Shown piece after piece: positions 33,203-41,783 of a stretch of DNA of 64,000 nucleotides. The first letter of the stretch is position 1, and every line of letters starts with the position of its first letter. The translations under genes were made by a program, and so were the position numbers. The stretch is from NCBI GenBank assembly GCA_027486795.1, contig JAIXOI010000028.1, positions 62,001-126,000 of the forward strand, read 5' to 3'. Below the pieces are notes generated by a model, which was not told the origin of the DNA, did not search any database, and saw nothing but the letters and a program-made list of their open reading frames with translations. The DNA is from Sphingobacteriales bacterium (GTDB lineage Bacteria; Bacteroidota; Bacteroidia; Chitinophagales; CAIOSU01).

Positions 33203-33502
33203 TTAAGCGTGCTGTAGAAGCAACTGTTTTAACTGATGCCCAGGCACCACGCCCGATTGTTGCCACAAGATTTTACCGTTTTTGAAAAGGATAAGCGTAG
33301 GCACACCGCGAATTTGGTATTTGGCAGCTACTTGAGGATTTTTGTCAACATCTATTTTAATAATTCGGGCATCATCTCCGGCTTCGGTGGCCACCTCAGC
33401 CAATATAGGGGCCATGGTTTTGCAAGGGCCGCACCAGGTGGCAAAAAAATCTACTAGCACGGGTTTGTCGCTGTTGATGATATCGTTAAAGTTGCCTTTC
33501 AT
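33203..33502 (-). CDS. Thioredoxin
   Basis: This 99-residue cytoplasmic protein has the thioredoxin active site WCGPC (Cys24, Cys27), the DFFATW strand before it and the cis-proline loop GVPTLILFKNGK. It reduces protein disulfides. There is no signal peptide. It lies between secDF, whose terminator comes first, and the PhoX-like gene, and is probably transcribed alone or with the PhoX-like gene. The gene name trxA is possible, but other copies may exist in the genome. Confidence 0.93.
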   Translation of the reverse strand: MKGNFNDIINSDKPVLVDFFATWCGPCKTMAPILAEVATEAGDDARIIKIDVDKNPQVAAKYQIRGVPTLILFKNGKILWQQSGVVPGHQLKQLLLQHA

Positions 33503-33585
33503 GATACTTGGTTTACTTCATAACCAACAATGGCTGTCTATTTGTTCCGCAGTTTAGAGGGACGAACTCAAGGGTTTTTTTGGAT

Positions 33586-33621
33586 AAAAAAAAGCCGCAT
33601 CGTTTTCGGATGCGGCTTTTT
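33586..33621 (-). terminator. Rho-independent terminator of secDF
   Basis: On the minus strand AAAAAGCCGCATC-cgaaaac-GATGCGGCTTTTTTTT forms a GC-rich 8-bp core stem extended by A-T pairs, with an 8-T tail. It starts 20 nt after the secDF stop. Confidence 0.92.
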
Positions 33622-33640
33622 ACAATAGGTCGAAAAGCGA

Positions 33641-36600
33641 TTAAGCTTTCAATTCTTTTTTCTTGCGATAGTTTTCGATATCCACTACCAAAGGTGCTGC
33701 GATAAACACTGAAGAGTAAGTACCAAAAGCGATACCAACCAACAATGCGAAAGAGAAACCACGGATAACCTCGCCACCGAAGATGAACAAGATTAAAACT
33801 ACCAACATTAAGGTACCTGACGTCATTGAAGTACGACTCAAAGTACCGTTGATAGCGGCGTTGGTTACGTCAGCAATTTTCTTGCTTGGGTGCTCGGTTA
33901 AGAACTCACGCATACGGTCAAACACGATTACGGTATCGTTGATGGAGTAACCGACAATGGTCAATAGTGCCGCAATGAAGTTCTGGTCGATTTCCAAAGA
34001 GAACGGCAGCAAGCCTTTCAACAATGTAAACACGCTCAACATTAACAAAATATCGTGGATGGTACAAATTAACGAAGCAATCGCAAACTCGCGACGTTTG
34101 AAACGGAGAAGCACGTACAAGAAGATGATTAAGAACGAGAACAAGGTGGCATAAATGGATGAAATTCTGATGTCGTCGGCAATTGTAGGGCCTGTTTTAG
34201 AAGCGGCTACTTTAAATTGCGGGTCGGTAAACTCTTCATAAGTAAGATCTTTTTTAGCATAGAAACCTTTCAATGCTTCATATACCTTTAGGTCAACCAA
34301 GCTATCTACATCGGCACCAGTTTCGGTAACCCTATAAGAAGTGACGATTTTCAATTGGTTTTTGCTCTCGTCGCCAATAGTTTTTACTTGTGTAGATGCA
34401 TCTATCAAAGTTGCGTTCAATGATTCGCGTACATCATTTAGGTTAACTGGTTGGTCGAAACGGATTTGGTAGCTACGGCCACCTTGCAAATCCACGCCCA
34501 TTTCAAAGCCACGGGTAGCGAAAGAAATGATACCGGCACCAATAATAATTGCAGAAATCACATAAGCAATCTTGCGCTTCTCAATAAACTTGAAGTTGGT
34601 GTTAGTTAGGAACGTACGAGTAGCGGTGTTGAAGAATGTCATTTTACCACCACCGGCCAAGATGCGATCGATAATCAAACGAGATACCAATACTGCGGTA
34701 ATGAATGAAGAAATGATACCGATAACCAAGATTAAAGCGAATCCACGCACTGGGCCTACACCGAAAGAGTAGAGTACGATACCGGTAAGCAACGTGGTTA
34801 TGTTCGCATCAATAATTGATGAATAGGATTTACTAAAGCCCTCTGATATGGCGGTGAGCAAGGCTTTGCCCTTCGCGAGTTCTTCCTTAATACGTTCGAA
34901 GATAATCACGTTCGCAGCTACTGCCATACCAATGGAGAGCACCAAACCAGCAATACCTGGCATGGTTAGGGTAGCACCCAAAGATGCCATTGTACCTAAT
35001 GTAAATATCAAGTTCATGAACAAGGCTAAGTCGGTTATCCAACCTGCTTTGTTGTAGAAGAACAACATAATAGCCAAAACTAAACCAAACGCCACCAACA
35101 TGGCAGTAAGACCAGATTTGATAGACTCAGCACCCAAGGTAGAACCCACTACGGCTTCTTCCACAATTACTGCAGGTGCAGGTAGTTTACCTGAACGGAT
35201 AATGCTCGCCAAATCTTCTGCTTCGCGAACATCAAAGTCGCCAGTGATAACCGATGTAGAAGATAGCTCTTGCTGAACGGTAGGGGCTGTATAAACCCTG
35301 TTGTCCATTACAATAGCTACGCTCTTCTTAATGTTTGCACCTGACAACCTTTTCCAATTTTGTGCACCAGTACTAGTCATGTACATGGTAATGTTTGGCA
35401 AACCAGTTACTTGGTCAGACAAACGCTCGGCGTTTGCTACGTCATCACCTCCAAGTGGCGCTTCGTCGGTATTATTTGCAGTCTTAATTAAGTGCAATGC
35501 ATAAATGCTAGTACCGCGAATCATTTTGGCGCTCCACAAAAACTTGATGTTCCTCGGGAACAAGGCACGCACTTGTGGGTCGTTCAACCAACGGTCAACA
35601 CTATCACGGTCGTTGCTGTAAGAGTAACCAATAACTGAACCTTGGCCGTATTGGTAACCACCGCTTTCGGTTTGGAAAATGTTTGGTTGGATAAGCGAAT
35701 ACTGAGTACCATATAATGGATACTGCTTGCGCAATTTTGCTGCATCTTGGGTAGCCAAAGCCGATGAGTCGGTTGTTGCGCCAGCTTCAGTGGTAGTATC
35801 GTCAAGTGTCGCCAAAGTTGCATTGGTGTCTGAAGAGGTAATGTCCGTTAACGCAGTAGAATCACTAACTGAGTTAGTTACAGTTGAATCAGTGCTAACT
35901 AGCGAGCTATCAACGGCACTAGCGGTATCAACAGCAGTTTTAGCAGAATCGGAAACGTAGCCTTTATATTCGGCAACAATTGAGTTTGCCTCTTCCATTG
36001 AAGGTGCAATCTCTGCGTTCTCGAACGTTTCCCAGAACTCCAGCTTAGCGGTTGATTGTAATAGGTTTCGGGCGCGTGAAGCGTTTTTGATACCCGGAAG
36101 CTCAATCTCAATCCGTTGAGTAAGGTATTGCTCCGTTATGTTAGGGTTAGCAACACCTAAACCATCAACACGGGCACGCACAATTTCAACCGTTTTGCTG
36201 AAAGCGGCATTTGCCTCTTCACGCACAACTGATAAAACTTGCGCATCGGTGTTATTGTATTGTATCTTGTCTTTGTTCGATGGGGTTGCAAAAATAGCAG
36301 CCAAAGGCTGTTTGTTGGCTTGCTTTTCATAAGCAGCCCCAAACAACGTAATAAAGTCTGTGTTGGCAGTTTGCTGCTGTTTACGTGCTTCTTCTAAAGC
36401 GGCCAAAAAGGCAGGGTCTTTGCTGTCGTCGCTCATGGCAACTAATAGCTCATCCATGCTTACTTGCAGCGTTACACTCATACCACCACTTAGGTCAAGA
36501 CCTAAACCAAGTTGGTATTTTTTCAATTCGCCGTAGGTATATTCTACAATTCCTAGGCTAAGTACCGGTGTATTGTACACCGAGTCAAGATACCTTGCCT

Positions 36601-36796
36601 CTAAGGCATCCAGTAAACTTGCAATAGCAACGGTATCGTCGCGCATACCATCGTAAGTAGGCAATTCTACTTGCTCTTTAGCGTATTCCTCAGCCTTTCT
36701 TTCTACACGGCCCGTGAAAAAGGTAAATGAAAGGTGATAAATACAAACTAGCAGTAGAACGATGACGAATACTCTGATTAATCCTTTAGCTTGCAT
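33641..36796 (-). CDS. secDF: Protein translocase subunit SecDF (fused)
   Basis: This 1051-residue fused SecD-SecF uses the proton gradient to pull proteins through SecYEG. The SecD part has the LGLGLDLSGGMSVTLQV motif (about 95-112), VEIVRARVDGLGVANPNI, a periplasmic P1 domain and six helices (about 550-710) with DANITTLLTGIVLYSFGVG. The SecF part begins near 735 with the second GVDLQGGRSYQIRF and has GYSINDTVIVFDRMRE. Between residues about 282 and 352 lies a Ser/Thr/Asp/Ala-rich low-complexity linker not seen in the E. coli proteins. It is transcribed alone from the -7 box at 36831 to the terminator at 33586. Confidence 0.96.
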   Translation of the reverse strand: MQAKGLIRVFVIVLLLVCIYHLSFTFFTGRVERKAEEYAKEQVELPTYDGMRDDTVAIASLLDALEARYLDSVYNTPVLSLGIVEYTYGELKKYQLGLGLDLSGGMSVTLQVSMDELLVAMSDDSKDPAFLAALEEARKQQQTANTDFITLFGAAYEKQANKQPLAAIFATPSNKDKIQYNNTDAQVLSVVREEANAAFSKTVEIVRARVDGLGVANPNITEQYLTQRIEIELPGIKNASRARNLLQSTAKLEFWETFENAEIAPSMEEANSIVAEYKGYVSDSAKTAVDTASAVDSSLVSTDSTVTNSVSDSTALTDITSSDTNATLATLDDTTTEAGATTDSSALATQDAAKLRKQYPLYGTQYSLIQPNIFQTESGGYQYGQGSVIGYSYSNDRDSVDRWLNDPQVRALFPRNIKFLWSAKMIRGTSIYALHLIKTANNTDEAPLGGDDVANAERLSDQVTGLPNITMYMTSTGAQNWKRLSGANIKKSVAIVMDNRVYTAPTVQQELSSTSVITGDFDVREAEDLASIIRSGKLPAPAVIVEEAVVGSTLGAESIKSGLTAMLVAFGLVLAIMLFFYNKAGWITDLALFMNLIFTLGTMASLGATLTMPGIAGLVLSIGMAVAANVIIFERIKEELAKGKALLTAISEGFSKSYSSIIDANITTLLTGIVLYSFGVGPVRGFALILVIGIISSFITAVLVSRLIIDRILAGGGKMTFFNTATRTFLTNTNFKFIEKRKIAYVISAIIIGAGIISFATRGFEMGVDLQGGRSYQIRFDQPVNLNDVRESLNATLIDASTQVKTIGDESKNQLKIVTSYRVTETGADVDSLVDLKVYEALKGFYAKKDLTYEEFTDPQFKVAASKTGPTIADDIRISSIYATLFSFLIIFLYVLLRFKRREFAIASLICTIHDILLMLSVFTLLKGLLPFSLEIDQNFIAALLTIVGYSINDTVIVFDRMREFLTEHPSKKIADVTNAAINGTLSRTSMTSGTLMLVVLILFIFGGEVIRGFSFALLVGIAFGTYSSVFIAAPLVVDIENYRKKKELKA

Positions 36797-36819
36797 CGAT
36801 TGGGGTTAATTGGTTCTTA

Positions 36820-36984
36820 ATTTTGGCTGGCAAATATAAGCAAATAATTGTGGAATAGTGATGTGTAATTCTTCGGTAAATTAGTGGACAACTTTAACGC
36901 TGGTTTACTACAATTTTCGGCAAGGCTTTTAGCAAGTGATGTACCAAAACGACCCAATCCTATCACCATGAAACGCGAATTCAT
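36820..36984 (-). pseudogene. Remnant of a TrkA/KtrA-type potassium regulator (RCK N-terminus)
   Basis: A minus-strand frame from ATG 36984 reads MNSRFMVIGLGRFGTSLAKS, then LAENCSKP. The beta strand plus GLGRFG (GxGxxG) plus helix is the start of an RCK/TrkA-N Rossmann domain, as in KtrA. After about residue 23 the similarity stops, and the frame ends within about 32 codons without the rest of the domain. The ORF is below the track limit. I read it as the 5' scrap of a deleted potassium-channel regulator gene, sitting 9 nt after the stop of the gene at 36993. Coordinates of the 3' end are approximate. Confidence 0.6.
36831..36838 (-). promoter_or_regulatory. -7 box TATATTTG for secDF
   Basis: An exact TAnnTTTG match lies 35 nt before the secDF ATG. 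It is inside the 3' flank of the TrkA-like remnant (36820-36984). Confidence 0.5.
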
Positions 36985-36992
36985 TGTATTCG

Positions 36993-38588
36993 CTAGTTCT
37001 TCAGTATTTTAATGCTGTGGGCGAAGTTAGCGTTATTCAGGTTAACCAAATACATGCCGGCAGGTAAATTATCTCCTACTATTACTTCACCAAACGGCGT
37101 TTCTACGTCCCATTGATTTAACAAGTGCCCAGCCATGTCATATATAGCTATGTTCGATTGCGATAATCCGCTTTCGCCCGTAAAAAATGAAATCGAGGTT
37201 TGGGTATTGAACACCGAAGGTTTAGCAATTAAATAAGGCTCTGGGGTGGTTGCATCGGTTATGCCAGTTAGGTTTGCGCATTCAAGACCAGCATTTAGTA
37301 CAGTTGTTTGGCCAGAAGTTAAACTGATGTTGGTAAATATTTGAGTGCTGCACCCTGCTCGCGTAAATCTTACATCATACACGCCCGGTTGCCCCGTTCC
37401 GGTATAATAGTCGCCGTTGTAGTTGCTAACGCTGAAATTATCGGAGCCCAAAACGTCGACCTTAACGGTATTGAGGTCGGTGTTATTGGTGGTGTTGGTT
37501 ACCTTGCCCTCAAGGTAACAGGCTCTCTGGTAGTTAGGTGTTAGAACGAATAAGCCCTCTTCAATGTCGCTGGCTATAATGGTGCCAGATGGGAAATAAG
37601 TAAAAACGCCCCAACAGCCATTAAATCCATCGCTCGCAATAAAAGGCGAAGTATCATATTGCCCAATTTCAATTACATTATTTTTTTTGGTCGCGTCCAC
37701 TATCACTACACCTACCTTATAATAGGATGCAACTACAAAATCGCCAACAAAATATGCATTGTGCGGAATAACCCCCGACCCTGGATATGCCTGATAACGG
37801 TCGGTTTCTGAAATGTTATTCAAATCGCTTACATCATAAAAAGACAAATAACCACCCGATACTTCATCGCTATTTACCAAATAGTTGCCATCATCGGTAA
37901 GCCAGCTGTTGTGGGTAAACCTACTTGGTGTTTCTTGGTTCGCAAGCACCGTAAGGCTGCCTTTTACACTTACATCTACTACCGCAAAATTGCCAGCATA
38001 AATTTGGGCTGCCCACAATGTATCGCCTCTTGCATAGCCATCGTGCACATAAGCTCCTTCATATCGGCCTGCATAAGTGGGGTTCCAAGGGTCGTTGCGC
38101 AAATCAACAATATATGCTCCTCTTTTATCGGTTGGAATGGAGCGGATAGAATCGTTGAAGCCAAACAAATAGGCAAAACCTACCTCATCAATAAAAATAG
38201 TGTGCGCGGTTGCTAGTTCGGCATTAAAATTCACTTCCTTGGTTACTATTGAATCGGGCAAATAGGCCAAATCAATAATCAGCAGCCCATTGCTTGTTTC
38301 GTTGGTAATATAAGCATAGTGACTCCAAGTTCTTAAACTGCGCCATGTAGATTGTGGGCCAACAACGCTGTGCAGCTTTATTGGATTGTCGGGGTCGGTT
38401 ACATCTACTATCTCGGTGCTGTTTCTTAACCCAACTAACGCATATTCATTGCCGAGGGTGTCCACATATCCCCAAATATCATTTGCCTCGTCATTGAATT
38501 GCACCAAGGCATTCAGCGATAGATTGGTTTGTGCAAAGCTAGATGCAACAATGGTAGCGACAAGCACAAAGCTTAAAATATGTTTCAT
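36993..38588 (-). CDS. Secreted choice-of-anchor-B protein with T9SS type A domain
   Basis: This 531-residue protein has a signal peptide (ending ASSFAQ), a LVIVD/choice-of-anchor-B beta-propeller with repeats such as EIVDVTDPDNPIKLHSV and GLLIIDLAYLP (about 20-350), a carboxypeptidase-regulatory-like domain (about 355-435), and a C-terminal T9SS type A domain (NIAIYDMAGHLLNQWDV, LPAGMYLVNL, SIKILKN). It is exported by T9SS and anchored or released at the surface. It is a paralogue of the preceding, larger gene product and lies 13 nt after it. Confidence 0.9.
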   Translation of the reverse strand: MKHILSFVLVATIVASSFAQTNLSLNALVQFNDEANDIWGYVDTLGNEYALVGLRNSTEIVDVTDPDNPIKLHSVVGPQSTWRSLRTWSHYAYITNETSNGLLIIDLAYLPDSIVTKEVNFNAELATAHTIFIDEVGFAYLFGFNDSIRSIPTDKRGAYIVDLRNDPWNPTYAGRYEGAYVHDGYARGDTLWAAQIYAGNFAVVDVSVKGSLTVLANQETPSRFTHNSWLTDDGNYLVNSDEVSGGYLSFYDVSDLNNISETDRYQAYPGSGVIPHNAYFVGDFVVASYYKVGVVIVDATKKNNVIEIGQYDTSPFIASDGFNGCWGVFTYFPSGTIIASDIEEGLFVLTPNYQRACYLEGKVTNTTNNTDLNTVKVDVLGSDNFSVSNYNGDYYTGTGQPGVYDVRFTRAGCSTQIFTNISLTSGQTTVLNAGLECANLTGITDATTPEPYLIAKPSVFNTQTSISFFTGESGLSQSNIAIYDMAGHLLNQWDVETPFGEVIVGDNLPAGMYLVNLNNANFAHSIKILKN

Positions 38589-38601
38589 AAATAACGGTTA
38601 A

Positions 38602-41600
38602 TCAATCGTTTGTTTTGATGATGCGCAATATGGCTTTCTCTTGGCCCTGTAATACTTCAACAATAAAAATACCCTTAGGCAATGATTTGCCAATGGATAG
38701 GTTAAAAGGAGCGGTGCCATTATAGCTTTCGAGCAACTGCCCCGTTACATGAAAGATACGAATATTGGTGTTGGGGTTGCTTACCACTGGAACCTCAAGC
38801 GTAAATACCCCTGAAAAAGGGTTCGGGTATTGTTTAATTTGCAATAGTAGGGCATTGCCCACGCTGCTGCCCAAATCAATAATAAAGGAGGTGTTGCTGC
38901 TGCATCCGTTGGCATCGGTAACGGTTACAAAATGCTGCCCAAGCGCAAAACCAGTGGCGGTTTGGGTGGTTTCGCCGTTGCTCCATTGGTAGGTGTAGGG
39001 CGCAGTACCATTGCTCGCATTTACGCTTGCAGTGCCATCAGTGGCAGTGGCAGTTGTAATTGGGGTAGTGGTAACTTGTACGCTTACCTGTGCAGGGTTT
39101 ACAATGTCCACCAGTATTTCGGCGGTGCAGCCATTGTTATCAGTCACGGTTGCGGTATAGCTTCCGGCGCTCAAGTCGTTTGCTGTAAGTGTGTTGGCGC
39201 CGTTACTCCATAAAGCAGTAAAAGGAGCGAAGTTGCCTGTAACCGCTATAGTTGCGCTACCATCGGCACCATTGGCACAAGTAGGCGAAACGGCAGTATA
39301 AGTGGCAGCAGGGGCTTCGAGCACGGTTATGTAATCGGTAAAAATCAAGGTGTCGGCACCAATGCCATTGCTTACCACTAGGGTAGCATTATATACGCCT
39401 GGGTTGAGGTAAGTAACCTGCGGGTTCTGCAAAGTAGCGCTTGACGGAATAGCACCAGGGAAACTCCAAGACCAAGTTGCTGGATCGTCGGTAGATAAAT
39501 CAGTGAACGTTACAATATTGCCAGGGCAAACAGATTGGGCATTGCTTGTAAAATTTGCCGATGGGCCCAACAGTGGTACTATTGAATCGAATGCTTGAAA
39601 AAAGTCGAGGCCACCTTCTACAATGTGTCCTGGGGTTAGGTCGGCCGTTTCCACTATTATTTTCATAGTGGCCGAGGGCGTTAGGTAATCTTGAATCCTA
39701 AATAGTTTGCCTATCCAGCCGTTTGATGTGGCGCTTAGGTTTTCAAGCTGCACGGTATCGGTACCGTTGGTTATGCTCACGGTATAGTAATCGTTTGGCG
39801 CACTTGAGCCACCCTCGTTTACAAACCAATGGTGGTAGCTTAAATATGCATCGGTAAAAGATGCAACATTGAAAACTGGCGAAACCAAGCGTGTAATACC
39901 TCCGTCAACATCGTCCGTTCCCGCACCTGGGTCAGGGTCGTTACCGGTTACGCAGGCAAAGCTGCCAAAATCGTTGTTGGCATCTAAGCTAGGGTTTGAT
40001 GGTGTGCCATTAATGCTTGTGCCATTAGGTATGGCTCTGGTCCATGTGCCACTGGTTGCGGTGCCATTGGTAGTCCAACCAAAACTGAATAAGAAATCAT
40101 CGTACCAACCTTGTTTCAATCTAAAATCGAAGGTATTGCCCGTAATCAATACGGTTTTGCCAGAGGTAACATGGCCCCACTTGCCAGCGTAGGCATTGTA
40201 ATATCCTGTGGCAAAATTATTGATAGAGAAGTTGCCTTGGGCATTGGCCGTTGCAGTATAAATAGTGCCGTTCGCATTTTCGAAACGCACCAAAGCATTG
40301 GGGATTGGCGTATTAGTAACACTATCAACCACAGTACCAGTAAAAGTTGGTATGGTGGTTTGCGGTACTAATTTGGCATTTAAAGTAGTGGTAATGCCGT
40401 TGCGCAACAATACATTGTTTACCACCTTAGAAATATAACCGGCCTTGGTAAAAGTTATGGTATACAAGCCACTATCGGCAACACCGCTGTTATACCTACC
40501 ACTGCCCGAAGAGGTGCGCAACGTATTGGTTTGCTGTATGGTTACGGTGGCTGCGCTTATTGCCGCATTGGTAACGCTATCGGTAACTAGGCCAGTTAAG
40601 TAGCAACCTTTTACATAGGTGGCGCCCAAAACAAAAAGGCCATTCTCTATATCGGATGCTAGTATATTGCCCGAAGGTAAATACGGATAAACGCCCCAAG
40701 CGCCATTAAAACCATCGCCAGAAAGTGGAGAAGTATCATAGTTACCCACCTCAATCATATTGCCTGGTTGGGTGGCATCAAATATAACCACCCCGTCGCG
40801 GTAATAGGATATGATACCAAAGTCGCCTTTTAGAAACACGTTATGCGGTATTACGTTTTGCCCTGGGCTCGATTGAAAAACTCCTAGCAGCTGTATGTTG
40901 GCCAAGTTGCTTACATCATATGCATCAATATTGGCACCAGATATTTCGTCGGTAGTAAAAAGATAGTTTCCATCATCGCTCACCCATAGGTTGTGCGTGG
41001 TTGCGCCAGTAGTTGCTTGGGTAGCCATTACTATTGGGTTGCTTTTGTCGGATACGTCTATCACCGAAAAGATACCATCATTTACTTCAGCCGTCCAAAG
41101 GGTATCGTTTCTCGCAAAGGCATCATGCACGTATCGGGTGGAGTAGTTGCCTACCACAGGTGGGTTCCAAGGATCAACATTTAGATCAAGCATTAAGGCA
41201 CCTCGGTTGTTGCCATTACCGCCTAATACATAGGCTATTCCGTTTTCATCTATAAAAATATCGTGCGCCGTGACTAAACCATTAGGCGAGCGATTTACGG
41301 AATTTACGGTACCTGGCAACCCTGAAAGGTCGATAATCAGTAAACCGTTGCCTCCTTCGTTGGTAACGTAGGCATAGTTACCGTATGTCATCATGTCGCG
41401 CCAAATAGTAGTTACACCAGGTATGCGGTGCAACTCCACAGGGTTGGTAGGGTTGGTAACATCAACAATGGACACTGCATTTTCAATGCCTACAATAGCG
41501 TATTCGCGACCATTGCTATCCACATAGCCCCAAACGTCGCTCAGGTCTGTGGAATAATCCAAGTTGCCTAAAAAAGTCATATTTCGTTGGGCAATGGCCG

Positions 41601-41691
41601 AAAAACTGCTGAATACTAAAATGAGGAGGGCAAAATGAACTTTCAATGTGCGAAATTTAGATGGTAGCAAAATTAAGTAAGTTTGAAGCAT
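38602..41691 (-). CDS. Large choice-of-anchor-B protein with PKD, SprB-like repeats and T9SS type A domain
   Basis: This protein of about 1029 residues shares the choice-of-anchor-B propeller with the next gene (SIVDVTNPTNPVELHRIPG, YVHDAFARNDTLWTAEVNDG). It then adds two carboxypeptidase-regulatory-like domains, a jelly-roll segment with SPVFNVASFTDAYLSYHHW, a PKD domain (VCPGNIVTFTDLSTDDPATW), two SprB-like repeats (GADGSATIAVTGNFAPFTALW and GTASVNASNGTAPYTYQWSNG), and a T9SS type A domain (YPNPFSGVFTLEV, LPKGIFIVEV). The signal peptide ends FSAIAQ. The start is uncertain: ATG 41691 or TTG 41646 are both better than the track start, which overlaps the carbamoyltransferase gene. Confidence 0.88.
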   Translation of the reverse strand: MLQTYLILLPSKFRTLKVHFALLILVFSSFSAIAQRNMTFLGNLDYSTDLSDVWGYVDSNGREYAIVGIENAVSIVDVTNPTNPVELHRIPGVTTIWRDMMTYGNYAYVTNEGGNGLLIIDLSGLPGTVNSVNRSPNGLVTAHDIFIDENGIAYVLGGNGNNRGALMLDLNVDPWNPPVVGNYSTRYVHDAFARNDTLWTAEVNDGIFSVIDVSDKSNPIVMATQATTGATTHNLWVSDDGNYLFTTDEISGANIDAYDVSNLANIQLLGVFQSSPGQNVIPHNVFLKGDFGIISYYRDGVVIFDATQPGNMIEVGNYDTSPLSGDGFNGAWGVYPYLPSGNILASDIENGLFVLGATYVKGCYLTGLVTDSVTNAAISAATVTIQQTNTLRTSSGSGRYNSGVADSGLYTITFTKAGYISKVVNNVLLRNGITTTLNAKLVPQTTIPTFTGTVVDSVTNTPIPNALVRFENANGTIYTATANAQGNFSINNFATGYYNAYAGKWGHVTSGKTVLITGNTFDFRLKQGWYDDFLFSFGWTTNGTATSGTWTRAIPNGTSINGTPSNPSLDANNDFGSFACVTGNDPDPGAGTDDVDGGITRLVSPVFNVASFTDAYLSYHHWFVNEGGSSAPNDYYTVSITNGTDTVQLENLSATSNGWIGKLFRIQDYLTPSATMKIIVETADLTPGHIVEGGLDFFQAFDSIVPLLGPSANFTSNAQSVCPGNIVTFTDLSTDDPATWSWSFPGAIPSSATLQNPQVTYLNPGVYNATLVVSNGIGADTLIFTDYITVLEAPAATYTAVSPTCANGADGSATIAVTGNFAPFTALWSNGANTLTANDLSAGSYTATVTDNNGCTAEILVDIVNPAQVSVQVTTTPITTATATDGTASVNASNGTAPYTYQWSNGETTQTATGFALGQHFVTVTDANGCSSNTSFIIDLGSSVGNALLLQIKQYPNPFSGVFTLEVPVVSNPNTNIRIFHVTGQLLESYNGTAPFNLSIGKSLPKGIFIVEVLQGQEKAILRIIKTND

Positions 41692-41783
41692 ATGTTTACA
41701 CAACATTTTGATAGTGAGGTGTATTTTTGTGATAAGGCAAGCTAATAATTGACGCGATAGCAGGCAATGCTTTTTGATCCACC

